In this document: piece after piece, positions 22,080-33,566 of the stretch
Position numbering within the stretch: the first letter of the stretch is position 1
Layout: the number at the start of each line of letters is the position of its first letter
From: Straminergon stramineum
Taxonomy: Eukaryota; Streptophyta; Bryopsida; Hypnales; Calliergonaceae
Assembly (NCBI GenBank): GCA_963920665.1
Contig: OY987269.1
Location: 22,322,501-22,386,500 of the forward strand
Direction: 5' to 3'
Length of the DNA stretch: 64,000 nt
Position numbers and translations under genes: made by a program
The notes under the pieces: model-generated
What the model was told of the DNA's origin: nothing
What the model saw: the letters and a program-made list of their open reading frames with translations, nothing else
Database searches by the model: none

Positions 22080-23518
22080 TATAGGGACGCCATTGGGTGT
22101 TCCTACTTTAGGTTCTTATAGTCTCAATTTTTGTTGTAATAATTTAAATTAAATTTTTTTTTAAGATAGGAAAATACATTAGTTTTTGAAGAGTATAATT
22201 TTTATTTGAATCAATGTATAGGAGCAAAACGTAACACGAAAAAAAATTTAAAAAATTAAAAACAAAATTCCATTGAAAGTACTTTTGTCTACTTGGAAAG
22301 ATTTTGATTCTTTCTAATTGAACTGGTGATGAGATAATTATGGACAATCTTGTTTCTTACGCAATCTAAGCATTTCCGTGAAAGAATGACTTTTAGGTTT
22401 CATTTTTTAATTCAATTTTCACAACTTACAAAAAATGAACAATTTAATAGGGTTTAACCCCTAAATGTTCAAATTCATCTCCAAAATTGATGGTTTTAGA
22501 AAAATCATTATAAAGTGCTACTTAGAAGCATATTTTGGAATTGAAATGCAAATAAAAGTTGTAGATTTTTGATTTGTAGATTCCATCTACATAGTTAGAT
22601 TTACCAATGCTATCACCAATCTTTTTTATAAATTTTCAAAGAGAAATTCCAAAATTTCTTCAAAATTCAATTGCAAGTAAAATATTATCATTTTTTGAGT
22701 AAAATTTGTTGGAATGGATTTGAAATGAGGTTCTCTTCACATGGTGATTTTTTTGAAATTTTTGTGTTCTTCCTATCTATGATGTCATTTTGGCAAATCT
22801 AGTTTTGAACTAAAGTCAATGCAGTTTGACCACTTGACATACTTGAACATTTGTAATTTTAGAAAAATATGATCTCTAATAACACCAAATCCAACCCTTA
22901 GATAGGACAAAAACTTGATAATGTATCTTCACAAATTAAAATAACTTTCATCCAAGTAGTTAGAAGGATGAAATTGGAGTTTTAGTATATTCATCGTCCA
23001 GAAAATGGACATTGACATATTTAGGGGTTAAGGTGTTTACTAGAACAATCTCACCGTTGGGATCAATATGTTTCAATTCTATTTCAAACCTATTAATGAT
23101 TTAGTTTTTCCTTCAATCTCGTATCTACTTTTTCTTATCATGTTTTAAAGAATAAAAATCAAGTGTAAATATATTTTTTTGATTTTTTTTTAAAACTTTC
23201 AACTCAATTCTTCAACATATAAGTTTTTTAATTCAATATTAGGAATGCAAAAATGAAGAAAAGAAGTTTTAAAGCCTTAAAATCTAGTCAATCAAGGTGC
23301 AATAAAAATCGGATTTTTTTCACTTCAAACGCAATTATCTTGCAATCCACATGAGTAAAGTTTTTGAAATTTCTTTCATATATTCTTATACTAGTTTAGT
23401 GTAATATCCTCCGATCAGATTCGTGAAGAAAATAAATTCTCAAGTATTTTTCACTTTGTAATAGGAATGCCAATTTTTATTGGAATTAGATGAAAAAAAG
23501 GCCTTGGGACTTTAGAGG
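22080..23518 (+). mobile_element. L-R TTAA-family element with a nested TTAA element
   Basis: The L module starts poorly near 22080-22110; the R end AAAGGCCTTGGGACTTTAG-like is followed by TTAA (23519-23522). The body is split at 22458 by a 570-bp member of the second subfamily and resumes at 23032 (CTAGAACAATCTCACC-like). Confidence 0.65.
22458..23027 (+). mobile_element. 570-bp TTAA-flanked element, second subfamily, nested
   Basis: CCCCTAAATGTTC and ATATTTAGGGG ends between TTAA (22454-22457, 23028-23031). Inverted relative of 2591-3153. No ORF. Confidence 0.75.
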
Positions 23519-23522
23519 TTAA

Positions 23523-25166
23523 CGTTTTCAATCTTTTGTTTACATATAAAAAATATAGTGATAGTCATATATTATATATGAAGTTGGAAGAAGAAGAATT
23601 ATATATTTAACACTACATTAAGCTCAACCATTCCAAAATCTATTCTGCAATTTTTTTTCAATGTTTTTGTGATGTTCTTTCAATTTTCTTCCAGGAATTT
23701 CTCAGGGAGATCACTAAGTGTATCCATAACAAACCATGTGTGTTAAAATGATTTTTTGACCCCTATATAATTTTTAATAAATAATAATTTCAACCCTTAA
23801 CTTTGAGCTTTATTTAATAATGACTATCCATTTCTATTGCCAAAAATTTCCAACTCAAATAACATATGAAATTATTTCTAGAATAGGTTGAATAATAAAC
23901 TACAATGGCATGTTTTTTAACTCAAATATTTGTGGAGAATAAATTTTAGATGACCATTGCATCATTATTCAAGAAAAATAAACTTTCAATAGGGTGTTCA
24001 TTTTAGGAATTTTTTGTTCATTTTTTATACAATTTTTTCTTATATAAAATAGAGGTGTGAAAGTTACTTTCAGCTCTATAGTGTATCTTCTTACTTCAAA
24101 AATTTGTAACTAATTATAATTATCAAATAAAAATACCAATAATTCACAACATAAACTTTTAAAGTAGAAAAATCTAGTCATATTTTTCTTTTCTTTTCCT
24201 TTTATTTAAATTTTAGGATATAATATGGGGCGTTTAAAATTTTAACACATGTAGTTTCTAATAGACTCTAAGTGATCTCCCTAGGAGGAATTTACAATGT
24301 GCTTTTTTGCCAAAGTTCCAATGTAATTGTGACTCATTTGTGTGAGTTCAACATTAGATATACAAGTTTTGCTATGAACTTCCTAACATAAAAACTTGAA
24401 TCTAATATTCATATATTTCATTTTCTTTGAAGTGGTTTTGTTATGGAACCCCTAAGATTTCCAATGTCTATATTTAGAATGATGAATAGAGTACTTAACA
24501 CCATTTTCTTGTTCAAATATCTTCTCAACCATCTAAATATTTTTCAATGAGTAACAAGTAATCTTTTTTTATGACCAATTTCAAGTTCTTGTGGTAGATG
24601 TTATTTTGGAAAGGATCTTGTTGCCAACACATCTCCAACAACTCCTTTATTCAAAGATCAATAGATTTGGGTATTTCAGGTTGTGTACGTCAAAGAATAA
24701 CATCACAATCACCAAATGCATGTCTTTTGATAGGAATACGACCTGTAAGAGCTTTGTAGCATGCCATAGCAAAAAGAATATACATCTAAATTTTTAGTAA
24801 ATAAGTCAAGTAGTAGCAGAATACATTGACTTTTGAAAGTAGACAATGTCTCGGGTGCCCTTCAAAAATGTGTTTCCCAAAATCCCAATTGAGGTCTTTG
24901 TTAAACTCCCTTGCACCAAAAAGAGATAGATATTATATTCCTTCAAAGATTAAGTTTGTCCACATCCATATTATAAATCATGAACAAAGTGCTCCAAACC
25001 AATGTTTTGTTCAAATATCTTTTCAATCATCTAAATATTCTTGAATCTATAAAAAATAACCTTTCTGTATGACCAATTTGAAGTTATTGTAGTAAATCAT
25101 ATATTTATACAAAGGACACAAGTAAAAGTATTTAAAAATTCTAAAAAGGATTGAGGCATTCAAGGA
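23523..25166. other. AT-rich stretch, no gene recognised
   Basis: Holds a direct duplication: 24512-24597 and 25010-25097 share GTTCAAATATCTT, CATCTAAATATT and TGACCAATTT about 500 bp apart. ORFs of 68 and 72 codons (24591-24797, 24826-25044) lie between and are probably chance. Confidence 0.45.
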
Positions 25167-25170
25167 TTAA

Positions 25171-25552
25171 CCCTTGAGTGTCACAGAGAGAACATAAATG
25201 AGGAGCTTTTATTTGTTGGATCTAGAAAATCCAAAATAATTTGAGAACTACTTGGTTACTGAAGTTTTCATGGTTAAGATTTGAAGCGAACTTATGAATG
25301 AGTATGAAACTGCAATTTATATGAGAATCTACCATGCAGATTTCAAGATGATAATATTTGATGAACTTGGTATTCCTCAAATCCTATTTTCTCAATGTCC
25401 AAAAAACATCCGTTGTGACACACATGGGTTAAAATAGATGTGAGTGACTATTCACATGACAAGAAAATAGTAGAAATAGTAAGTTCATAAGGTCTTAATT
25501 ATTTCCAAAGTGTTGACCACACTAGAACTGTAGTGCCTGGTGCATTTACGGG
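25171..25552. mobile_element. Possible 382-bp TTAA-flanked element before the kinase gene
   Basis: TTAA at 25167-25170 and 25553-25556 with CCCTTGAGTG and CATTTACGGG ends; the inverted match is weak. It ends about 210 bp before the kinase ATG and so could supply promoter sequence. Confidence 0.4.
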
Positions 25553-25556
25553 TTAA

Positions 25557-25763
25557 TCTCTTTTTCTTATGGAGTTGCTTCTTGTCATTAAGAATATTTG
25601 TAAACTCCAAAGCATCTTTTTCCTTGTCATCATGCTTTGATTTTTCTAGCCCTGGAAAGATTAGATTTCTTCATCTTTAAACTCATCCAACCTCAGTGGT
25701 ATTGTCCAGGAAGGTTGACAAGACTTCAGAGACTTAGGGTTGGGGTTACGATGGTAACCGAGC
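25557..25763 (+). promoter_or_regulatory. Immediate upstream leader of the kinase gene
   Basis: This stretch follows a TTAA-flanked repeat and ends at the kinase ATG. It has pyrimidine-rich tracts followed by AG (about 25649 and 25696) that could be 3' splice acceptors of a 5' UTR intron. Another ATG at 25751 opens a short overlapping frame ending at 25849 and could act as an upstream ORF. No TATA box is evident close by, so the true promoter may lie further upstream. Confidence 0.35.
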
Positions 25764-28655
25764 ATGGAAGTGGTGAATCAGAACTGGACGGGGATTTTGG
25801 GGGGTTATCGGAGGATGAGGAACAATTTCGAATATGGTTTGACAGCTGACGACTTGAAAGTATTTCGGAGGCTTCAGGAGCAGTTGCCTGGTGGATTCTT
25901 TCAAGTCCTGGGTGACGAGTGGGTGATAGGGAGGAAGATTGCTGAGGGAGGCCAAGCGAAGATCTTTGAAGCAGAGCGGACTTTGCCTTATGGCACCAAG
26001 GATAAGTGGGTGCTGAAAACGTTTGAACATGGGTCCTCATTACGAAATTTGATGAAACGGTTCCCTGAAGGAATGCTGACGAACCTTGAACCCAATGGCC
26101 GCTATTCAAATGGCCATTCCTGTTCAATATATGGTGTAATGATGTTACAGGATCGAAGGTTTGCTATCTTGATGAAGCGATATTGGGGTGATTTGCGACG
26201 ACTTATTGATCTCAGAATGCAACTCAATAACAACCAAGATTTGCCCTTTCCAGATATGTCCATGGTTGTACAAATCATGCTGGACATTGCCTCGGGAATG
26301 CAAGCATTGCATGAGGATGGTATCCTACATAGAGACCTCAAGGCAACGAATATCTTGATTTGGCCACTAGAAGACAATTATGATCCAATACATGGTGGAA
26401 AGTTTAAATGTCACGTTGCAGATTTTGAGACCTCGGTGGGAGTTGCGGGAACACGTTTTTGGATGGCACCTGAGATATTGCTAGCGATCAAGAATGCAAG
26501 TTCAATCCAACTTACTGAGAAATCAGATGTATATTCTTTTGGTATGACGTGTTACGAAATTCTAACAGGGCGTATCCCTTTTGAAGGATGCAGCTATTTT
26601 GATACTAGAAATTACATTATTCGTGATCATAGGCGACCTGAAATACCAGAATTTCTTGATCTTTGGATAAAAGAGTTGTTGGAGATGTGTTGGCATCAAG
26701 ATCCTTTCCAAAGGCCATCGTTTGAAGCGATAGTGGATATCCTTAAGGCAAGATCAGGGGTAGTAAGGGAGCTTGATATCTTTGCACCGCATTCATCAAC
26801 ATGGGAGGAACTCAACGATCCCCGAGTCCAAAGTTACCAAGATCTGAGTATGGAGATCCTAGAAAAATTCCCGATCATGATCGAAATGTTGGCATCTGCA
26901 CTTCAATGTTGTCAGGCAGAGGTTGAAAAAATGAAAAGGTGCAGTGATCAAGTAGGAATGTTCAAATTCCAATGCACACATCTTGTTACCTCTCTATCAT
27001 CTGATGCAGACAATATATTTCCTCGGTTTCAACAAGTTCGGCAAATTTTGAAGGAGCCGGTGATTACGAATGCACATAGGCAACAACGTGAGTTGAATGA
27101 TTGGTTCACGTGTGTTGCATTTGGTATCCACTCTTTGGTTGACTTGACACGCAATTTTCAAATTGTGGTGGACATACTCTCAGAATGTGGTGCAGAAGAT
27201 TGGTGGGAGACGGCACTCCAATATAGCACCACACCTCCACACTCTCAAATACCAAGGTGGTCTGTATTTGGCCTTGCCCTTCGACAGTGTCAGTGGAGTA
27301 TGGACATTGCACACATTGCCATTAAAGAAATAACACCCTTAGCCCTTGGTTTTGGTGATTGGATGTTCACAGATCCAAGCTTCCACTGGTGTGAAGAACG
27401 ACAAAGAGTAGTGCTACAGAATACAGAAGAACTCTCTGGCAGTCTTGGGGTTGTTGCAACATTTGAGGCACAAGATACAAGTGAATTAATCGAAAAACTT
27501 GAGATGTTTTTAAATGAGATTCCCTCAAAGTGCTCGCAACATAAAGCTCACAAGAATGAGTTCAGACTTGCATCTTTGCTGATGACAAAGCTGGCTGGGC
27601 CTGTTCCTCAAGCAAGCTATCTACCCTATTCGTTTGAAATTGATCCTCCCTTCAATCTAGTATCGAGGAGTCCTGTTACAGCTGTATGGTGTGATAAAAT
27701 ATTGTGCCATGTGAAGAAGGTCAAGGCCCAAGGATATGAGATCAGAAAAATAATGGAGGTGGATGCAGCGCCTCTAGCAGCAGTCCAACATCCCAATGTA
27801 GTTCGACTTTTTGGCTGCACAGTCCAGACTTCGGGACATATGACTGGCTTGACGGAAATTTTGACAAAGCTAGTGCTTCCATCCAAGAGAATATCACTGC
27901 ATTGGGCGACCAGCGCGTTGGTCATGGAACTCATGGAAGGTGACTTGCGAAAATTGATGGACCAACGGTGTCCCAAGCCAGGGCCAAGTTCAAGGCCATT
28001 CCCCTTGATCGTTGCCTTGGATATCATGTTGCAAATTGCGGAGGCGATGCGTTATGTACACCAACACAAAATCTTGCACAGGGACTTGAAGACCACAAAC
28101 ATTTTGTTTAATAGTGCAAGTACTACAGCTGTACCGTCATATCCAACCCTGGATCTGGACCGCATCCGGGATCTAGAGTTGCTCTATTTGCTTACCCAGG
28201 AGCGATTCTACAACGTGAAACTCGCAGACTTTGGCTTGTCAAAGTACTCACCCACCGAGTCTAGCCACATTGTCGATGCAATTATTGGCACTCCACGATA
28301 CATGGCTCCGGAGATGTTTTACAATTCGGAAGCAGAGGTGCCAAGCGAGTACAACTGGTCATGTGATGTGTACAGTTTTGCGATGACTTGTTCTGCAATC
28401 CTCACTGGCAACGAACCATTCCACTTCATCGAAAACTCCACGAGATCTGATGTCATGGCTTCTGTAGTTGACAGAATGGCCCAAGATCAGGTTAGGCCAG
28501 ACTTGGGCTTGGGAGATGCACTACCTTCTTTGAAATCCCTCATCGAGAGGTGTTGGGACAAGGATCCTTCGAAGCGCCCTCCTTTCTCAGAGATTTGCAA
28601 AGATTTGTGGGATTGCAAAGTCAAGGCCACCATATCATGCCTACAGAGATGGTAG
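25764..28655 (+). CDS. Tandem protein kinase with two kinase domains, 963 aa, single exon
   Basis: Kinase 1 spans about residues 53-328. It has a glycine loop (AEGGQAKIF, 60-68), a likely ATP-binding lysine (K85 in WVLKTF), HRDLKATN at 189-196, DFE instead of DFG at 220-222, and APE at 235-237. Kinase 2 spans about 620-952. It has no clear glycine loop, but keeps HRDLKTTN (772-779), DFG (822-824) and APE (848-850). The linker, about 335-620, is predicted largely helical and Cys/Trp-containing; it may be the DUF1221-type region of early-land-plant kinases, which I could not test. I see no signal peptide or membrane segment, so it is probably a cytoplasmic Ser/Thr kinase. The ATG follows an in-frame TAA at 25755 and has a strong context (A at -3, G at +4). 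Codons are GC-richer than the flanks. Tandem kinases include plant immunity proteins, but no role is shown here. The gene is certain; the function is only kinase-like. Confidence 0.95.
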   Translation: MEVVNQNWTGILGGYRRMRNNFEYGLTADDLKVFRRLQEQLPGGFFQVLGDEWVIGRKIAEGGQAKIFEAERTLPYGTKDKWVLKTFEHGSSLRNLMKRFPEGMLTNLEPNGRYSNGHSCSIYGVMMLQDRRFAILMKRYWGDLRRLIDLRMQLNNNQDLPFPDMSMVVQIMLDIASGMQALHEDGILHRDLKATNILIWPLEDNYDPIHGGKFKCHVADFETSVGVAGTRFWMAPEILLAIKNASSIQLTEKSDVYSFGMTCYEILTGRIPFEGCSYFDTRNYIIRDHRRPEIPEFLDLWIKELLEMCWHQDPFQRPSFEAIVDILKARSGVVRELDIFAPHSSTWEELNDPRVQSYQDLSMEILEKFPIMIEMLASALQCCQAEVEKMKRCSDQVGMFKFQCTHLVTSLSSDADNIFPRFQQVRQILKEPVITNAHRQQRELNDWFTCVAFGIHSLVDLTRNFQIVVDILSECGAEDWWETALQYSTTPPHSQIPRWSVFGLALRQCQWSMDIAHIAIKEITPLALGFGDWMFTDPSFHWCEERQRVVLQNTEELSGSLGVVATFEAQDTSELIEKLEMFLNEIPSKCSQHKAHKNEFRLASLLMTKLAGPVPQASYLPYSFEIDPPFNLVSRSPVTAVWCDKILCHVKKVKAQGYEIRKIMEVDAAPLAAVQHPNVVRLFGCTVQTSGHMTGLTEILTKLVLPSKRISLHWATSALVMELMEGDLRKLMDQRCPKPGPSSRPFPLIVALDIMLQIAEAMRYVHQHKILHRDLKTTNILFNSASTTAVPSYPTLDLDRIRDLELLYLLTQERFYNVKLADFGLSKYSPTESSHIVDAIIGTPRYMAPEMFYNSEAEVPSEYNWSCDVYSFAMTCSAILTGNEPFHFIENSTRSDVMASVVDRMAQDQVRPDLGLGDALPSLKSLIERCWDKDPSKRPPFSEICKDLWDCKVKATISCLQRW

Positions 28656-31029
28656 GCCTACTTCACGATTGAGCCGAGTGCCTACATTTTAGATGTTCAA
28701 ACGCAACAGGAGGACGGAAGTCTTATTCTCAGGTACATAGTTACTTGGAAATTTGATTTAGAGAATTTAGTATTCTGACAAGGAGATATCATCTTAGATA
28801 TACTAGCCTTTGCTAGGTCCAAAGCTATGTTGAAGTTGAGCAATGCTTTCACATTCTGTCTCCATGGTATTAGAATCTCAGATTAGTTGCTGGAGATCTT
28901 GCTGGAGATAGTGTTGGAGCATCTTACGTATGGTAAGCAATCTCCTTTCAAATCTGCGTATTTTTTTCTTTTCAGAAATTCTAGTGAATGTCTTGGGATT
29001 CTCTCAGAACTGTTTAGTTCATCTTCGTAGATAGATTTGCGAGTCAAGTCAATGTACGTACTTGAAAAATTGGACCCTGGAGAGCAGTTTCAAACACCCA
29101 CATGCGTCAATGTACTGAAATTGTTATTTGAGTGCAACACTGGTATATGTGTAGAGAAGGATTGCACTTCAGAAATGGATAATACTGAGTCTACTATGAG
29201 TAGAACGGTCCTTACTATTGTATACTTATCGTATTGAATTTTTGTTAAATACTGGAGTGAAAGTATTGCAGTTTATCTTTGTCATACATTGTTTTAGCAA
29301 GATATGTAGAAAGATTCGCATGCTCTTCCTAGATGTTTCTTCTTCTAGGTGTGCATGAAGATCATATTGTTCAAGACACCGTCCATCCGTTTTCTAGATC
29401 TAGTGTGTGTGCAAAGTTTAGTCGACCTGAAATATAGGCATTGGAGATACCAGTTTGTAAATCTCCTCCCTTTTTGGCCAGCATCCGATATTTTCTTCGT
29501 ATATCAATAGGGAAAGATATCAGGATGTATTTTCATTTTCTTCCTGTGAATACCGGTGGCTGAAGTATTAAGCTACATGTACCCCATCTGGTTGTGATCA
29601 GGTTTGCAATGAACCACGATATACACGAAAGGCCATGCAATAAACAAGTAGCTACACAGTGAGAGGCTCTGTCTCTAAGGCACTCGCTCTCTTTTTGGTA
29701 GTAAGGTCCTACTCTAAAGTTCCTCACATGGAGCTTTTGTGAATGCAAAGCCTCCTCCCCTTCGGTCTAGATTGAGCCAGTAAACAAACCTGCAATCAGT
29801 TGAATCTGAAGCTGGAATCAAGTGGACAACAGTCAGGGCAAGATGCCAATATTAGACAAATCCCATGTGGCCGCAAGTCCGAAGCCCGGATTTAAAGAAT
29901 AGGTGGATGCAAGCTTTGCAAATATTCATTGCGACCACTGTCAAACCTTTGTGTTACATCAGTTTCTGTTGGACTTTGGGAGTCTTGCTCAACAATTTGC
30001 AGGTTTGTCTACCAAATGGTGCCCAATGTGATTCCTTTTTCTGTCAAGTGCGAGCCCCCTTGTAGAGTTTAGGAATGGAATTTTGAAAGTGCCTTCTTCT
30101 ACCAGTGTTGACACTCCCTACGATTTCCTTCAGTTTTTGCAGGGGCAACGGATTTACATGGATTTCTCTCAATCACTTGGAGGAAGACTGCAGTTGGAAT
30201 GAAACATGTCATGAGAAAGTCAAATTGTTTCACTACTGTGCCCCCATTATTTAGTCCTGCTAATTATACTGGTACTTCTCGTCTCCAAAGCATGATAGAT
30301 CATACTTATATAAAGCAACCCTCATGCATTGATTTTTCGCTGTATTCCACTTCTTAACCTCCATCTCCATCTGCATCTTCTTCATGTCCATCGTCTCCAT
30401 CGTCATTCTTGAGTTTCAGAGTAGCCACTTCCATTGTTGAAAGTTCTTGATTTGGACGAAACTTGCACATTTGGCATTTTCCAATACTGGAAGTCGTCAC
30501 CCATCTCAAGAAGGTGGATGGCAATTTTCAATGTTGAAAACATATTTTTATGCTTTGTGATTGAGAGACTCACCTTCATTCTCCCAACGCTAGTGATCCA
30601 TCTGCTTATGTTTAGATAATTTGAGAGAAGGTGGAGTTTCAAAGTACACATGAGTTCTGTCCTTTTCCATTTTAAATTTACTGCAAACACTTTGCCTTTT
30701 CGACCTACTGTTGATAATCAACAGACCTTACTCAGTGCAGGAGGCGGTACAAATGAGGGATTCATGGAATAGAGCCAGATGGAAACAGCAGCTCAGTAAG
30801 ATGCCTTTTTCATTCCGAAGCCTCATAACGTATTTCTGTATTAAGTTAAATGTAAAGACAAGACTCATGAGAAAGAATAAGCCAACTAGCACACCCGTGA
30901 AGCAAGCCGAGTGAATGCCTGGGTGTCCGCACTGGAAGCCTCAGTCAGTCCAACTCTTGGATAGTTGGATTGATGGCAGTTGCCGAAGAACTGCAAATGA
31001 CAAGGTTCAGTTTCCCCAATACAGTAGAA
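28656..31029. other. 3' flank of the kinase gene, low-copy sequence
   Basis: About 2.4 kb of mixed-composition DNA that does not resemble the repeat families elsewhere. Short ORFs of 60-95 codons occur on both strands but none looks like a known protein. A plus-strand AATAAA hexamer lies near 29638, and a TATATAAA-like box near 30315 could belong to an unrecognised promoter. It probably holds the kinase 3' UTR at its left end. Its right end is where block B begins. Confidence 0.4.
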
Positions 31030-31419
31030 TGGCTTTCAGCAACTGAGTGTTTACTATTATTAAAAAGATCAAAAGAATTCTGGATCTTGTCCCCCATTTC
31101 TTTTTATTAATTCAGATGTATTTAAGTACGTTTTATCTCTGTAAGTCATAAACTCTTCAGGAATTTTTCTTTCTTTCTCAAGAGTAACCTTTATTATCCT
31201 TGGAAGGACGATGCCTTGGTGATAGATACCTCTTAAAACTGATTCAATTTTTGAACCAATAGGTGCATTCTTTGTTTCTACAATAATAGAGAAAGCCATT
31301 CATTGGACACTTTGTCTTCATTGTCAATATAGGGTTAAGGAGTGGCTTCACATTACTTATACCAATGGAATTAATCTAATCATTCCTCTTAAATAAAGTT
31401 AATAAATTTAAAATCAAGT

Positions 31420-31648
31420 TTTTCGGGGGGGGGGAGGTGTCTGAATTCAAATGCTTTTGGGTTTGGATGGCATAATTTTTGTTCTCTGGCATTGATTGAA
31501 AGAAAAAATAGATTCCCAAAAAACTAATTAGTTTTCATATCTTGAAACCAAGTTTTAAAAAGTCATGTCAAAAATTGAGATCATAGGAATCGGACCAAAC
31601 TTTCAAGAGTTCCCCGAAAGAAGTCTTCATACTTTAGAGGCAAAACCA
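31420..31648 (-). repeat. Block B copy of the L-type fragment, with a G10 tract
   Basis: Counterpart of 540-750. The homopolymeric G tract at about 31425-31434 is kept in both copies although nearby bases have changed. Confidence 0.65.
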
Positions 31649-31809
31649 AAATATTTACCTCAATTTCATCAAATTTATCATTGTAAAAGTTTTTTTTTTA
31701 ATTCAAACATTATTATGAACACCTGAGAAGTCATCTAGGCAAAAATTCACCCCAATGTACTCATCATCTATAATATACACTTTGGAGAGATTAAGGTCTT
31801 CAAAGTTAA

Positions 31810-32032
31810 TCATTATATGTTGAAGATTTTTTTTCTCATTAAAAAACTCTAAAACTTGCCATTTTTAGTGCATAGATTCCAAACTCAAAATTCATTTTTT
31901 GGGTATATTTAACCGTTGGATATTGCAATATACTATTAAAGGAATGTATATAACTAATGCCAAAAATTAATATCACATGAGCTTGCTCAAATTGTCAAGT
32001 GTTTCCAAAGGATACACTTGGGCATTTAGGGG
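31810..32032 (-). mobile_element. Internally deleted TTAA-family element in block B
   Basis: TTAA at 31806-31809 and 32033-32036 flank 223 bp ending TTTAGGGG. It corresponds to 928-1778 of block A but has lost the central 0.6 kb. Confidence 0.65.
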
Positions 32033-32645
32033 TTAACCTCTATAGTTCTTTCATGTTTAGAGGGCCAAAATTGCTTTAAAACACTAGTCTCCAAAGCAAG
32101 GCTAAAATCTTCATCTACAATTATTTTTTAACAAATCCAACTATAGGATCCTTCAGTTAACTTGTTAGAGTATACCCTCGTAAAATTTCAAGATATGAAA
32201 TCCTACAAATTACAAGATCATGATGCTTGAATTTCAAAAAGAAGTATTTTCAGCTCTTCCCAAATGGTTAGTTTCCATCTTTCATACATTATACCCAAAA
32301 ATGTGCAGATCCTACAATTTGCAACTCTCCATATTATATTGAAGAAATAAGTTGGGAGTGCATATAATTTTTTTTTAAATCATATTCAAACATATAAAAA
32401 ACACTAAGTAGAAAGAAGTAGAGAATGATTTAAGATACTTAATTGTTTAGAATTTAGTTATGGAATTGAAAAATTCCAATCCAAATGGTTGGAGTGTTGT
32501 CATAAATAATCTACTTTCTACGGTTTTATTTTATTTTCAAAAATATTAAAAATTGAGTTAACTAAAGGACTTCAAAGATTATTTTAAAGTAGAGATTCCA
32601 TAACTACTCACAAACTAAAACTCCTCATAACTTTCATCTCATTAA

Positions 32646-33566
32646 CCCCTACAAGACCATTGTCCCTGTAGGGGACAAATGAGATTTCGGGCAAGTACCT
32701 ATGGTCTCAATTTTTGTCCTCATTTTTTAAACTTCTTAAGAATATAGAAAAATTGATTAGCTTCATGAGAATTTTTTTTTTCATTTGATGCCCGGGAACA
32801 AAAGTTACGCCCACATAAGCTCAAAACAAGGGAGAGGGGGCAGCAAAAAGAAGTTTCAAAAATTTGAATTTTTTTATTTTTTATTTTTTTTCCTTATAGA
32901 TTGTATTTTTTTCTACATGGAAAGCTTTGATTCATTCCATTTGGATTTGTTATGAGAAAGTTATAGACAATCTTGTTTCTTGGGCACTTAGAGCATCTTC
33001 CTGAAAAAATAACTTGTAGGATTCATTTTTGAATGCAATATTTACAATTTTTTTTTTAAAAAAGGTCCTTATCGTTTCATTTGCCTTCTAGAACAATCTC
33101 ACCATTGGGATTAGTGAATTTTAATTCCATATTAGAGATATTAATAATTTGGATCTTCCTTCTATTTGGTACCTACTTCTACTTAAGAATTTTTTAAAGA
33201 ATCAAAATTAATTTTTTTTTTCTATTTTCTTTTTTTTCATAGACTCTCAACTTAATTTTCCACCATAAATATTTAAAGCTCAAAACTCTGTAGTGCAAAA
33301 AATTAAAGTTAAGAAGGGTTAAAGTCAAATAACCTAATCCCGCAATGTGTGGAAAAACTTGTTTACTTCACTTTAAACGCAGATATCTTGCAATCTACGT
33401 GGTCAAAATTTCTGAAATTTTTTCGACACATTTTCATACTAGTTAGGTGTAAGATCCTACAGTTAGGTGAGAAAAAAATAAAAATTTCAAATTTTTTTAC
33501 ACTTTGCTCTAAAAATGGTAGTTTTGAGTATTTTTTTGGAGAAAAAAGGCCTTGGACCTTTAGGGG
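32646..33566 (+). mobile_element. 921-bp TTAA-flanked element, L-R type, reference copy
   Basis: Starts CCCCTACAAGACCATTGTCC and ends GGACCTTTAGGGG between TTAA at 32642-32645 and 33567-33570. The empty site in block A has a single TTAA (7076-7079). Modules in order: L (GTCCCTGTAGGGGAC stem, GGGAACAAAAGTTACGCC), an AT-rich body, then R (CACTTTAAACGCAGATATC, AAAAAAGGCCTTGG). The 73-codon ORF in R recurs in sister copies without conserved protein sense. Confidence 0.88.

Noticed and set aside
25637..25849. 70-codon ORF overlapping the kinase start as a separate gene
   Set aside because: It overlaps the kinase in another frame, has no recognisable product and at most acts as an upstream ORF.
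25726..26127. 133-codon antisense ORFs over the kinase (also 27626-28027)
   Set aside because: Shadows of the long kinase frame.
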